The notes below the pieces were generated by a model that ran no database searches, was not told where the DNA came from, and saw nothing but the letters and a program-made list of their open reading frames with translations. This document shows positions 24,172-33,989 of a stretch of DNA of 64,000 bases, one piece after another. The stretch is from Candidatus Nitronauta litoralis (GTDB lineage Bacteria; Nitrospinota; Nitrospinia; Nitrospinales; Nitrospinaceae), in contig CP048685.1 of NCBI GenBank assembly GCA_015698285.1, positions 1,984,001-2,048,000 on the forward strand, in the 5' to 3' direction. Each line of letters opens with the position of its first letter. Position 1 is the stretch's first letter. Position numbers and translations under genes: made by a program.

Positions 24172-24678
24172 ATGAATAACGAAAACCATGTCCTCGTAGG
24201 GATTATTATGGGTTCCAGGTCCGATTGGGAAACCATGCAGCACGCAGCGGACACTTTAAAGCTCCTTGATGTGCCGCATTCAGTGGAGGTTGTCTCGGCA
24301 CACCGCACGCCTGACAAGCTGTTCCAGTACGCGGAAAATGCTGAGAAGCTAGGAATTGAAGTCATTATCGCCGGAGCTGGTGGCGCTGCCCATTTGCCTG
24401 GGATGGCAGCGGCGAAAACCTCTCTACCTGTTCTGGGTGTCCCCGTGAAATCCAAAGCCCTGAATGGTATGGACTCGCTGTTGTCTATCGTTCAAATGCC
24501 TAAGGGAATCCCTGTTGGAACGCTGGCAATCGGCAAGGCAGGAGCCGCCAATGCGGCGTTACTGGCAGCGAGTATTCTGGCCAACAAGTACCCGGAGATT
24601 AAATCGGCACTAAAGAATTATCGAAAACAACAAACTGATACGGTATTAGAAAACCCTGACCCCGGTGAGAGTGATTAA
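24172..24678 (+). CDS. purE: N5-carboxyaminoimidazole ribonucleotide mutase PurE
   Basis: 168 residues from ATG 24172; AGGAG at 24155-24159 abuts an alternative ATG at 24160 too closely, so the inner start is preferred. The class I PurE motifs are clear: [24 protein letters not shown] with the catalytic His, [19 protein letters not shown] and PVLGVPVKS. It moves the carboxylate of N5-CAIR to C4, giving CAIR in purine synthesis. Its stop overlaps the purK start (TAATG), so both are made from one mRNA. Confidence 0.94.
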   Translation: MNNENHVLVGIIMGSRSDWETMQHAADTLKLLDVPHSVEVVSAHRTPDKLFQYAENAEKLGIEVIIAGAGGAAHLPGMAAAKTSLPVLGVPVKSKALNGMDSLLSIVQMPKGIPVGTLAIGKAGAANAALLAASILANKYPEIKSALKNYRKQQTDTVLENPDPGESD

Positions 24679-25793
24679 TGAACATCGGTATTCTTGGTGG
24701 AGGCCAGCTGGCCCGTATGATGGCCCAGGCCGGTTCCTCCCTCCAACTAGGTTTTATGTTTCTTTCTCCTGATCCTCACGCACCCGCGGCACCTTTTGGC
24801 GAACATCTTTGCGCTTCCTATGATGACAAAAGCGCCCAGGAACGCCTGGTTCAATGGGCCGATGTGGTGACTTACGAATTTGAAAATATCCCCCTGCCAT
24901 TAGTGGAGTCGCTTGAGCAGCGTATACCGCTTCATCCTGCATCCTCTGTGCTGGCAGTTGCCCGGGATCGCTTGTCTGAGAAAAATCTCTTTCGCAGTCT
25001 GGGAATTCAAACAGCAAAATTCGCCCCGGTGGATAACCTGGAAATGTTGAGGAGTGCTTTAAAGGACATAGGTTTTCCGGCCATCCTCAAATTTCGTACT
25101 CAGGGGTACGATGGTAAAGGCCAGGCCTGGTTGCGTAAAGAAAGCGACAGTTCGGAAGTATGGGGACGGGTTGGAAAAGTCCCATGCATTTTGGAATCCA
25201 TGGTGCCTTTTTGTCGGGAAATTTCGATCATCGCCGCTCGCAACCAACAAGGTGATATGGTTTTCTATCCAGTGACCGAGAACCATCATCGTGATGGAAT
25301 CCTGCGTCTATCAATCAGCCGCCCCGACGATTCCATGCAAGCGGAGGCTGAGTCGAAAATCAGAAAAATAATGGAACACCTGAGTTACGTGGGGGTGATG
25401 GCGCTGGAACTTTTTCATGTTGAAAATGAACTGTTTGCCAACGAGTTGGCGCCGCGTGTTCATAACAGCGGTCATTGGACTATTGAAGGCGCAGAAACCT
25501 CGCAATTCGAAAACCATTTGCGAGCCATTTCCCAACTCCCTTTAGGTAAAACCTCCTCAACGGACACTACGGCAATGGTTAATTTAATTGGTCATTTGCC
25601 AGGAGAAGCGCAAATCGGGAATATCCGGGGTGCCACATTGCATTCATATGATAAATCAGAAAGACCCGGTCGTAAGGTGGGGCATGTTACCTTGACCAGT
25701 GGTGATTGTTCGGCAGAGGAATTTGATCAACGGCTGGAGGCTTTACTTCAGCTTGCAGGTGAGGCTGAATTGGCCAGTCAGAAAATTTTATAG
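24678..25793 (+). CDS. purK: N5-carboxyaminoimidazole ribonucleotide synthase PurK
   Basis: 371 residues, ATP-grasp family. It begins IGILGGGQLARMMAQAG, continues with VVTYEFENIPLPLVE and AILKFRTQGYDGKGQAWL (ATP-grasp lysine and glycine loop), EISIIAARNQQGD, and FANELAPRVHNSGHWTIEGAETSQFENHLRA (metal-binding Glu/Asn). It carboxylates AIR with bicarbonate and ATP; PurE then isomerises the product. Bicarbonate use is a possible but unproven reason for its nearness to the DAB carbon-uptake operon. Confidence 0.94.
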   Translation: MNIGILGGGQLARMMAQAGSSLQLGFMFLSPDPHAPAAPFGEHLCASYDDKSAQERLVQWADVVTYEFENIPLPLVESLEQRIPLHPASSVLAVARDRLSEKNLFRSLGIQTAKFAPVDNLEMLRSALKDIGFPAILKFRTQGYDGKGQAWLRKESDSSEVWGRVGKVPCILESMVPFCREISIIAARNQQGDMVFYPVTENHHRDGILRLSISRPDDSMQAEAESKIRKIMEHLSYVGVMALELFHVENELFANELAPRVHNSGHWTIEGAETSQFENHLRAISQLPLGKTSSTDTTAMVNLIGHLPGEAQIGNIRGATLHSYDKSERPGRKVGHVTLTSGDCSAEEFDQRLEALLQLAGEAELASQKIL

Positions 25794-25847
25794 GTTTGCT
25801 TGCCGGCCAAAAAAAATTAAAACACAGCTCTGAATTTTATCTACACC

Positions 25848-26174
25848 CTAGGAATCAAAATGATCAGGGCGCAGTACGCTTGCATCCAACACAAAGAGGC
25901 TGCCAGAGTGACGTTCCAAAAAGGGTTTGATGCCGGATAAGATAGGTTCCACTTTTTCTTCCGGAACAATGGTCAATATCATTTGAAGGCTGCTCGTGTC
26001 GTTGAACATCATATGGCCTTCGTGGAAACCACCGTGTCCTTTGCCGGAGATATTGTTGAAAATTGTGTAACCACTGGCTTTAATCTGATCAAGAACGTCT
26101 GTCACGAAATGAAGGTGCTCTCCTTCAATAATGATCTTTATTTCTTTCATTGGGTGAAGTGTCAAGCCGTCCAT
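25848..26174 (-). CDS. PII-like signalling protein of the DAB operon
   Basis: 108 residues from ATG 26174 (AGGAG upstream). It follows the PII/GlnB ferredoxin-like fold: KEIKIIIEGEHLHFVTDVLDQIKASGYTIFNNISGKGHGGFHEG (beta-alpha, then a short T-loop region), LQMILTIVPEEKVEPILSGIKPFLE and a C-terminal strand LFVLDASVLRPDHF. The Tyr51 uridylylation site of GlnB is absent. It is the last gene of the dabB/dabA operon, 25 bp after the dabA stop. PII-like proteins are known beside DUF2309/NuoL carbon-uptake genes and likely tune transport by nucleotide binding. Confidence 0.75.
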   Translation of the reverse strand: MDGLTLHPMKEIKIIIEGEHLHFVTDVLDQIKASGYTIFNNISGKGHGGFHEGHMMFNDTSSLQMILTIVPEEKVEPILSGIKPFLERHSGSLFVLDASVLRPDHFDS

Positions 26175-26199
26175 GATTTTTCTATTCTCCTAAACAAGA

Positions 26200-29100
26200 T
26201 TATATCGAATGAATGGGTTCCCATATGTTGGGCGATTTAAAGAGGAAAAACTCCATGACTTCTGGATCTAAAGCCACAATATGGAGCCATTGGTTTCTCG
26301 TCAATTTTTGCAGGAGATTATGCCGAGAAATAATGGTGGTGATCATTTCACGCGGTGCTTCTATTATAACAAATAACCGCATGGGTTCATGGTAAGGTTT
26401 GTCGCCATCAAATACTGTCTGGATAGGGAGTCCGACACAAAGGTCGCTTTGGGTGCCAAACATGACACCAACACGCCCCACCACATTGTGATACGCTTTG
26501 CTTCCCGCTCCAAAAACCTCTGTGTCAACGGTGGAAAAATAGTGTTCCATATTAATCCATTGTCCTACGACCATTGGAGCGGTCATGATGATTTCCAGGT
26601 ATTTTCCATCGGGGTCTCTTTTATAATCATAGGAATGTAAAAATGTCCGGGCTTCCAGATTTAATCCCTGTGTCAACAAACGTCGGCCGGTGATAAATGC
26701 CGTATGTCCGGAAAGCCCCCATTCCGGTCGTACCTGAGACCAGTCTATGCTTCGAGTTTTGGTCCTCTTTAGCGCGCTGAACTTTCCATTTAAATCTGAT
26801 TCGTCTGGCATGCGTGCTAACCGCTCCCTGCTGTTTTTTTCACCAGCTTCGTGGAGGTCGCGCTGAAGCCGGATCAAATCTTTTCGGTGGGTGGCGGGGA
26901 CGTCTTCCAGATCATAGAGCTCAACTTCGTCTGTTGTGGTGTCGTGCTGTCCGGGCAGAAAATGTGTGTCCTCAGGAATCACCAGGTTTTTCAAAGCCAG
27001 CAGGTGCCGGACCTCGGGTTTGTTGGCCATGACGGCCAGGGCGCGTGCGTTGGATACTCCATGGTTACCACCGCATGCGCCGCAATCGAGGGCAGATTCG
27101 TAAGGATTGTTGTCTGAAGTGCTGCCATGGGCACAAAGCAGGATGAGACGGGAAAATGTTTTGAATCCTAATACCCTTAAAGCCGTCTCCACATAATGAG
27201 CCTGCTCTGCAACGGTAAAGCCTGCCTGGGTTATCCGTTGCATTTGGCGGTCCACGTCTCGCTCATTTACATCAAATTCTTTTCTGAGTACCTCAATAAA
27301 ACGTACCAGATCGGGTTCGCCCCACTGCAACAACTGGTTCAGCTCTTTATTGTCAAGACTGTCGATTGGAATTTCATTCATCGCCAGTTTCCGCAAACGT
27401 TCCACTTGCTCGTGGGAAACAGTGGCGCCGAGCGAACCATATTGCTCGATCAAAAGTTTGTAAATGGATGCCCGGTGTTTAGAGGCAACCATTTCGTGGG
27501 CCTCATCCCGTTCAATTTTTTCTACAGTCAGCGTTGTGCCTATGGGAATAGCCAAACGCTCTTTTAACCATGAGACTGCACTTTTGAACCAGTTCGGGCG
27601 CAACGTTTGTCCGAAAAGCCTGAATCCAAAAAACCAGCCAATTGCTTCCACCATGACATATGGGGTGATGACGTTTTCTTTTAAGTCATGCAGCAATGTG
27701 TGGCCAGCCTTGGCGAGTTGTTGTCCTTCCAGAAAATCCTGCGCAGCCTTGGCTTGATAGGCGCGGGGAATTTCTTTTACAACGTGCTTGGGTTTCAGAA
27801 GAACCGGGCATTGGTCTGTCTGGTGTTCGCTCGAAAACTCTTGATAGCAGATGGGAACCCCAAAAAAACCGGCGAATCCAAATGTCTCATTTCCGCCAAC
27901 TTCTTCAAGATGTCTTCTGAAGCCTTCTGATCTGACATCGATGCAAAATATGGATTGGGAAAGAGGACGCGATTCTGTTGGCTTTTCTTCCGAAGCATCA
28001 ATCTTTTTGAGTTTTTCAATATTAGGAGTGAATTTTTTCACAAAATCTGTGATGAAGCTGGATTCCAAAGCTTTGAGCCAGACCGGTCCATGTTTTGATT
28101 CGGGAAACTCTTCAACCCAATCCAGCAAAGTAACTAATGGCACGGGGCCACTCTTCAAAATATCCTTTAAGGGTATGTTAATCGATTTTGCAAGATGCAA
28201 AACTATCAAGGCCCGAACGTCAATTTCCTGCTGTTCCCGAATTTGTTCCCACTTTAGAATCAATTCGGGATTGCATTGATCCAGCTTTTCTATTCGCAGG
28301 GGTTCCTGGATGAACAGGGACATATCCAGATTGTTTTCAATGACCTCTGGCAAACCTCGGGTTTGATAATCTTTAAAAAGACCATACCCGACTGAGAATT
28401 TATTCAGGTAAGCTCGTATCGAAGTATAGCTCCCGGGAATGGCTAACCTGGAGCGACAGGCCAGATCCACAAGTTCTCTTTCATAAAAAATACGAACGGC
28501 CATGTATTTGACAAGGTCAATTGGGAACGCGTTTTGCCATTCATAGTCCAACTGTTCAGAGCGCCATTTGATGAGTCCTGTCCACCCGGCCAATTGAGCA
28601 AAATGCAGGGTAAAATAGTTGATCCACAGTCCTTTCGGAATCGATAATCTGGCCATGATTTCGAGGATTGCATCTTCTGGTCGATCAGGTAAATTTTTGA
28701 TTTTGTTTTTCCAATCGGGAATACCCAGGGAAGAACCGAAACCGTCATCCTGGGCTAACTCTTTCCAACTGCCGTAGAAAGATTTTTCCCTCAAGGGCAT
28801 TCCCCAGGGGCCATGCCCCTCATCGAGAAACCCGCTGATCCATTTGATAATTTCACTATTGATTTGGCGTTGTACATCAGTTCCAAATGTCTGGTCGCAC
28901 CATTCACCAAGCGTGTACCGTGTCGCCAGCTCTTCCTGTTCACGGCTTGCATAACCCTGCAAAGATTCCTTGTGCTCGTTGTTTTTCGGAAAACCCCGGA
29001 CTTTCTGGATCAGATCTTTTATTTCTGGTTGGTTATGTGAAGATTGCAAAACCGCCGAAGCCACGTCTGCAGCTATTTTCCCGGTGCCTTTGAGCAATAT

Positions 29101-29454
29101 TGTTTTCAGAAACTCCAGATGAGAAATATTTTTATTGCCCAATTCAATGGTGGCATCTTTTGATACGTCCTTTAAGGCTTCGTTCAGAGCCTCAACAGTT
29201 ATTCGCCCTTGTTTTACAAAGTTTCGGTATTCTTCATTAGGTAGAAATCCGCGCCCCCCAAAAAACCGTTCAGCCTCCTTAATCGCTTTTTCGAAATGGA
29301 AATGTTCCAGACCGTGAAGCGGATTATGATGGATAAACGTTTTCATAGGCCAGAAATGAGAAATCGGTTCACCCGCCAGCATCACGAACGAGCGCAATTC
29401 AATCTGCTGGGCTTCAGTTGGAGTCTTGGTTTCTTTGTCGTCGATGGTAAGCAT
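26200..29454 (-). CDS. dabA: inorganic carbon uptake protein DabA (DUF2309, beta-carbonic-anhydrase-like)
   Basis: 1084 residues, on the long side for the family. The DUF2309 zinc-site residues are all present with family spacing: Cys504 and Asp506 in FCIDVRSE, His776 in LCAHGSTSD and Cys791 in SALDCGACGG. The N-terminus HHNPLHGLEHFHFE is also characteristic. DabA is a cytoplasmic, membrane-associated subunit that converts CO2 to bicarbonate vectorially, driven through its DabB partner. It lies in one operon with dabB, a second NuoM-like gene and a PII-like gene. The assignment is strong; activity depends on the energy-coupling partner. Confidence 0.9.
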   Translation of the reverse strand: MLTIDDKETKTPTEAQQIELRSFVMLAGEPISHFWPMKTFIHHNPLHGLEHFHFEKAIKEAERFFGGRGFLPNEEYRNFVKQGRITVEALNEALKDVSKDATIELGNKNISHLEFLKTILLKGTGKIAADVASAVLQSSHNQPEIKDLIQKVRGFPKNNEHKESLQGYASREQEELATRYTLGEWCDQTFGTDVQRQINSEIIKWISGFLDEGHGPWGMPLREKSFYGSWKELAQDDGFGSSLGIPDWKNKIKNLPDRPEDAILEIMARLSIPKGLWINYFTLHFAQLAGWTGLIKWRSEQLDYEWQNAFPIDLVKYMAVRIFYERELVDLACRSRLAIPGSYTSIRAYLNKFSVGYGLFKDYQTRGLPEVIENNLDMSLFIQEPLRIEKLDQCNPELILKWEQIREQQEIDVRALIVLHLAKSINIPLKDILKSGPVPLVTLLDWVEEFPESKHGPVWLKALESSFITDFVKKFTPNIEKLKKIDASEEKPTESRPLSQSIFCIDVRSEGFRRHLEEVGGNETFGFAGFFGVPICYQEFSSEHQTDQCPVLLKPKHVVKEIPRAYQAKAAQDFLEGQQLAKAGHTLLHDLKENVITPYVMVEAIGWFFGFRLFGQTLRPNWFKSAVSWLKERLAIPIGTTLTVEKIERDEAHEMVASKHRASIYKLLIEQYGSLGATVSHEQVERLRKLAMNEIPIDSLDNKELNQLLQWGEPDLVRFIEVLRKEFDVNERDVDRQMQRITQAGFTVAEQAHYVETALRVLGFKTFSRLILLCAHGSTSDNNPYESALDCGACGGNHGVSNARALAVMANKPEVRHLLALKNLVIPEDTHFLPGQHDTTTDEVELYDLEDVPATHRKDLIRLQRDLHEAGEKNSRERLARMPDESDLNGKFSALKRTKTRSIDWSQVRPEWGLSGHTAFITGRRLLTQGLNLEARTFLHSYDYKRDPDGKYLEIIMTAPMVVGQWINMEHYFSTVDTEVFGAGSKAYHNVVGRVGVMFGTQSDLCVGLPIQTVFDGDKPYHEPMRLFVIIEAPREMITTIISRHNLLQKLTRNQWLHIVALDPEVMEFFLFKSPNIWEPIHSI

Positions 29455-29499
29455 GGCTTTGGCCTGCTGACTTCCTGAAAAAGTTAAACAATTGGTGCG

Positions 29500-30732
29500 C
29501 TAGTAAAGCAGTCCGCTATAGCCAGCGCCTAATAATAAAACGGTTACTGCGACAACTTCCTTTGCCTGCAGATCAGAATAAGGTACATCCGTGCGCGTTG
29601 CTCCAAAAGCGGTTTGGTGGAGCATTTGAATGAAAAACCAGCCACCTCCCAGCCAAACTGCAAGAAACATCAAAAAAACCTTGATGAAACTTCCATCCAA
29701 AACATCGACTGTTGGCATCAGGACCAAACCCGAAAACGTAGGGAACATTGGGAGAAACAGTGAGAAACTCACAAGAATAACCAGAATAATTCCAAACCGG
29801 GGCATTGGAGAAGCGAGCCCGGGAAGTTTTCCAATGATCTGCCATCCATATCGTAGCCGAATAAAGGAAAATGCGAGGCAAATGCCACCCAACGCAAAGG
29901 CGACAGCAATACCAAACGCGATTCCCCACTTGGGAAAGCTCGGAAAAATATTTAGCAATCCCCACACGAGCGATATGTGTGCCACAGTAGCGGCTGCGAC
30001 GAACAGATTGCTTTGTTTTTGTCCAAGAGCGGCTAAGGAAGAATAAAATGCACTTACCAAGGCTAACAAACTTATGACCAGAAGCGTATCAGCTGTAAGC
30101 GAAGAGTAAATCAGGTTCAATTCCGCAAGCCCGATAGCTAACCAAACGACAATCCAAAAGCTTGAGAGAGATCCTTTCGCTCCTTCTATCGTTCCCACAA
30201 ACGGAAGATGGAAAGGAAACAGAGGCAGGAAGGTGACTGCCAGAAACAAGCTGGAATACATCTGCAAGGTGTTGTCGCCCAGGGCGGAACTCAAGGAAAG
30301 AAAGATGGCAACGAAAATATGAATGAGAATGAGGGTCGTTCGAAAGGAGCGATTTTTACCGCGAATAAGAGAAAATGCGGCATAACCCAGGAGGCCGCAT
30401 AGGAAAAGCCTTCCCACAAGTCCCTCGCAAAGCAATGCGCCCAGGGCCAGTCCCATAGTTGTCATGCTTGAAGAGCAGATTCCCGCAGCCTGGTGCGACT
30501 TTCCCTGGCAAAGCATGACGCAAAAACCTGAGAGAAGCACCGCAAAAGCTAAAAATCCATTAGGGGGATCTGTTTCTACAGCAAAGGCAAGAAACAAGGC
30601 CAAAATTACAATCGTCATCAAACCCAGAGTTTTAAGGCTGGAAAACGAAATGTTCACAATCTTCCTGACAATTCCCACAATAAGCGGAAAAAGAGCAAAA
30701 ATTATTGGAAGAGAATGTTGAGTATTCATCAT
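29500..30732 (-). CDS. degenerate NuoM-like membrane protein of the DAB operon
   Basis: 410 residues, about 12 transmembrane helices, hardly any charged residues inside the membrane. Faint antiporter-family landmarks remain: FLPLFPFHLPFVGTIEGAKG where NuoM has the K-x-x-x-FPxHxWLPDA loop, VAHISLVWGLL for the SxxHMG helix, and a C-terminal FGATRTDVPYSDLQAKEV like the DLxxRE segment. The conserved Lys and Glu of the proton channel are absent. It probably forms an extra membrane element for the dabA/dabB system. Spacing to its neighbours is 46 bp and 16 bp. Confidence 0.65.
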   Translation of the reverse strand: MMNTQHSLPIIFALFPLIVGIVRKIVNISFSSLKTLGLMTIVILALFLAFAVETDPPNGFLAFAVLLSGFCVMLCQGKSHQAAGICSSSMTTMGLALGALLCEGLVGRLFLCGLLGYAAFSLIRGKNRSFRTTLILIHIFVAIFLSLSSALGDNTLQMYSSLFLAVTFLPLFPFHLPFVGTIEGAKGSLSSFWIVVWLAIGLAELNLIYSSLTADTLLVISLLALVSAFYSSLAALGQKQSNLFVAAATVAHISLVWGLLNIFPSFPKWGIAFGIAVAFALGGICLAFSFIRLRYGWQIIGKLPGLASPMPRFGIILVILVSFSLFLPMFPTFSGLVLMPTVDVLDGSFIKVFLMFLAVWLGGGWFFIQMLHQTAFGATRTDVPYSDLQAKEVVAVTVLLLGAGYSGLLY

Positions 30733-30747
30733 TATTTCCAGTCGTGT

Positions 30748-32448
30748 TTAAAAACGATGAGCTACCTTTTGAGCCAGCCGGAGTATGTTTCTACTCCATC
30801 GCACATAAGCCAGGTCTACATAGAACCGATTGATTAGCAGAATGTACATTTGTTTTCGTAACGAAACGAGCCAATCTGCAATAAATATTTTTTGTCCCTT
30901 GGCATTGGTATAGAGAACAAACCAGCCAACAAGAATGAGCGCAGTGGCGGTGAATATGATCAAGTCAAAGACATGCGGATTAAAAGCCGCTGCCACAAAG
31001 AAACTTTCTGATACCCCCGGTTCAGGGTAAAGGAAATGTGTGAATTCCTCTCCAGCCCACAGGTAAACAAATCCAATGAAAAACAATGCACCGATCATTG
31101 TGCATGCGACTTTCCAGGAATCGACGGCTTGAAGACGATATAAGCTGAACATGACCTGGGAAGCCGTTACCCAACCGAAGAAGAGGAAGATAACCGCACC
31201 GTGTGCATCCTGCAGAGGTATTTCCAGCATGTCGTGGGCGATCATAAGAATCACAAGCGGCATCAACAACGTGACCACTAACCCCGTTACCCAGGTTAAA
31301 TGGGTGGAAGATTTGTTTTCCTCAATTATATGTTCTGAAGAATGGGGAAGCTTTGGTTCTTCCCGTGAAGCATGGATGCCGGTTCCTGCTCCCAGAAACA
31401 AGGTCGCTTTAAAAAGACCGTGGGCAATTAAATGAAAAATTGCCAGGGCAAATGCCCCCAGTCCACATTCCATAATCATGTAACCCATTTGCCCCATCGT
31501 GGAAAACCCAAGAGTTTTCTTGATGTCGTTTTGAGCCAGCATCATGGAGGCTCCCAGCAGAACCGTCAAAACTCCTATCAAAAATACAATATGAAGCGTT
31601 GTCGACGAGAGAGCATAAAACGGAGCCAACCGGTTCAATAGAAATCCGCCGGCATTGATAATTCCTGCATGCATAAGAGCCGAAACGGGGGTGGGCGAAT
31701 CCATGGTGTCGGGCAACCACACGTGTAAAGGGAATTGTGAAGATTTGGCCATTGCGCCAACAAATATGAGGAGTCCAATCAGAGCAATGACATCGATTTC
31801 AAACAAGTTCCCCGGTAATAAAGAAACCGTGTATGGATTTTCTGCCGCTGCTGCAAAGAGTTCATTAAATTCCAGGGTTCCAAAATATTTATAGGCAAGA
31901 AACAATCCACAGAGAAAGCTCACGTCTCCCACGCGATGGACAAAAAACGTTTTAAACGCATTGCGGCAAGCGTCGGGATGGGAAAAATTAAAATTAAGAA
32001 TAAGGTATAGAGCGAGACTCAATAACTGCCAGAACATGAACAGCATGAACAGGTTCGGACTGGAAACGAGTGAGAGGATGACAAAGGTCATGAAGCTCAA
32101 TAGCCCAAAAAACCGGACGTAACCATTATCTCCTTCCAGATACCGGACCGAATAGACATGAATGACGACACTGACGCTCGTGATCAGCATCATCATGGTG
32201 GCCGTGAGACGATCGACCAGCATGCCAATCTTCAAAATAGCAGAACCCTCAGAACTCAATGTCCAGAAAACAAACCGGACTGTTCCCTCGTTGCTTACAT
32301 AATAGAGAGTCCAGGCAGAAATCAGGCAGGATATAGAAGTGGCAATAATCCCGACCTTGGCCACATGGTTGGGCATGCGGTTGCCATAGACCCAGATTAA
32401 AAGCCCGGCTAGAAGAGGAAAGAGAGGAATAAGAATCGGGAGGGTCAT
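30748..32448 (-). CDS. dabB: DabB, NuoL-like cation-coupled subunit of the DAB carbon pump
   Basis: 566 residues, about 14-15 transmembrane helices of the complex I antiporter family. VGAMAKSSQFPLHVWLPDTMDSPTPVSALMHAG has the conserved Lys and His, and KTLGFSTMGQMGYMIMECG the next motif. At the site where NuoL has FWELVS the sequence is FWQLLS, so the channel Glu is Gln141. It is first in the operon (dabB, NuoM-like, dabA, PII-like). DabB is thought to let cations (H+ or Na+) flow inward to power CO2 hydration by DabA. Confidence 0.85.
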   Translation of the reverse strand: MTLPILIPLFPLLAGLLIWVYGNRMPNHVAKVGIIATSISCLISAWTLYYVSNEGTVRFVFWTLSSEGSAILKIGMLVDRLTATMMMLITSVSVVIHVYSVRYLEGDNGYVRFFGLLSFMTFVILSLVSSPNLFMLFMFWQLLSLALYLILNFNFSHPDACRNAFKTFFVHRVGDVSFLCGLFLAYKYFGTLEFNELFAAAAENPYTVSLLPGNLFEIDVIALIGLLIFVGAMAKSSQFPLHVWLPDTMDSPTPVSALMHAGIINAGGFLLNRLAPFYALSSTTLHIVFLIGVLTVLLGASMMLAQNDIKKTLGFSTMGQMGYMIMECGLGAFALAIFHLIAHGLFKATLFLGAGTGIHASREEPKLPHSSEHIIEENKSSTHLTWVTGLVVTLLMPLVILMIAHDMLEIPLQDAHGAVIFLFFGWVTASQVMFSLYRLQAVDSWKVACTMIGALFFIGFVYLWAGEEFTHFLYPEPGVSESFFVAAAFNPHVFDLIIFTATALILVGWFVLYTNAKGQKIFIADWLVSLRKQMYILLINRFYVDLAYVRWSRNILRLAQKVAHRF

Positions 32449-33330
32449 GGTCTATATATTTTTAATACCTGTTTTAATGTTTGAAATTTCCATAAACCGC
32501 TTTAAATTGGATGGTTGCAATTTAAAATTCAATTTATTTATGGCTCGTTTCTGCAAGTTTCCTTTGAAAATCTAACCAGAAAACCAGGCATAAGTTTTTG
32601 CCATAGTATAAAGATGATTCTTCGCAAATAACGATTTAAAAAATTTGATCCATAGATTTTTTTGAATGAAAAGGTGGAAAAAATTGAATTGACCAAAGAT
32701 CAGTGTCCCGAAGAGGGTGGGGTGGTTTGAATTCCACCTTCTATACTGGCTCCTTAGGCTGTCTTGCTTCGTAAACGAGAGCTTCGCATAAGTGTTTCCT
32801 GGCATTGCAAATATTTAAGGAGGTCACCCTTCTCACCCTTCCATTCGACAAGCTCAGCAACAAGAACGGGCTCCAGGCTCCGGGTGACGCATTAAACCAG
32901 TGCAATGCCTGTCTGAGCGAAGCCCTTCGTCAGGCCCATGAAAAAACTCCGAATCTTGCCCTGGACTTTGATTTTGAGGTTATGTAAAGACCTCTTAATA
33001 ACTGTGGCTGTATTAACCGGGAAAAAATGCCGTCTGGATATCGCACAAGTATTGGAAAGATGCATCACTGGATGAGTGCGACCAGACACAGCGATAATAG
33101 GGCACTATCTGGTCGTCCGCTAAGGAAATACACTTGCAAAAGGCTGAAAGAAGATATCCATTTTTTTTTCACCCGCATCCCCGTGAGAAACCCCGCCATC
33201 AACGCTGCGTTTCATTTATTCCTTAAACACCCCTTATCTTTTTCTCACAATAGACTTAGAATAAGCGGGATTGTTGAACCCATAACTAACCCCGGAAGAA
33301 ATTCCACCCTCCAAAAGAAGTGACCTTTAT
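32449..33330. other. intergenic region with repeat debris
   Basis: About 880 bp between the divergent dabB and ppa genes, with no credible gene. It contains a piece of the dispersed repeat (attcgacaagctcagc near 32841-32856), a T-arm-like hairpin (ggtggtttgaattccacc near 32720) and an inverted repeat CGACCAGA / TCTGGTCG (33079-33086 and 33108-33115). The short open frames here have no domain. Confidence 0.5.
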
Positions 33331-33858
33331 ATGAACATAAATGAAATACCGATTGGTGAAGCTCCGCCCTGGGATGTTAACGTGATCATCGAAGTCCCGT
33401 TTGGCCGTGAGCCGGTTAAATACGAAATGGACAAGAATTCCGGTGCCCTGTTTGTTGACCGGGTGATGCACACCTCCATGCGCTATCCCTGCAACTACGG
33501 ATTCATACCCCACACGCTTTCAGAAGATGGAGACCCGATTGATGTGCTGGTCGCGTCGCCAGTGGAGTTTTTATCCGGGTGCATCGTCCGATGTCGACCG
33601 GTCGGAGTTTTGAAAATGGAAGATGAAAAGGGGGCGGACGAAAAAATCCTGGCAGTGCCGGTGAATGCCCTGAATCCTTATTACAAACACGTCAAAGAAT
33701 ATACAGAATTGCCCAATATGCTGCTGGATCAGATATCCCATTTCTTTTCACGCTACAAGGATCTGGAATCCGGTAAATGGGTTGAGCTGGATGGCTGGGC
33801 CGGGGCTGAGCACGCCGCTGAATTAATCCAGCAATCGATTGAGAGAGCGATTGACTAA
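33331..33858 (+). CDS. ppa: inorganic pyrophosphatase (family I)
   Basis: 175 residues, the usual length of bacterial soluble PPase. Active-site stretches are intact: [19 protein letters not shown], then [25 protein letters not shown] with the Asp residues that bind Mg ions, and the C-terminal [15 protein letters not shown]. It hydrolyses pyrophosphate, pulling biosynthetic reactions forward. It is monocistronic. Confidence 0.94.
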   Translation: MNINEIPIGEAPPWDVNVIIEVPFGREPVKYEMDKNSGALFVDRVMHTSMRYPCNYGFIPHTLSEDGDPIDVLVASPVEFLSGCIVRCRPVGVLKMEDEKGADEKILAVPVNALNPYYKHVKEYTELPNMLLDQISHFFSRYKDLESGKWVELDGWAGAEHAAELIQQSIERAID

Positions 33859-33989
33859 CGTTGATCCGTTTGAAGAGCCAGTCTTATTAATTCGTGGTTT
33901 TTTTTGTGCGAAGCCCTTCCCGCGCAAGATTCATCATGCTCTGGGTAGGAGGATCAGCCGCTTTGTCAAACCCAATGCTGTCCGGCGAC

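Noticed and set aside
32715-32735. T-arm-like hairpin ggtggtttgaattccacc as a third tRNA scar
   Set aside because: It matches the tRNA-Leu T arm poorly, has no acceptor sequence and no 74-bp repeat partner.
32805-32987. 60-codon open frame in the dabB-ppa gap
   Set aside because: It spans a piece of a dispersed repeat and shows no protein-like conservation.
33079-33115. Inverted repeat CGACCAGA / TCTGGTCG as a terminator
   Set aside because: The loop is 21 nt and no T-run follows on either strand; it may be chance or an operator, with nothing to decide.
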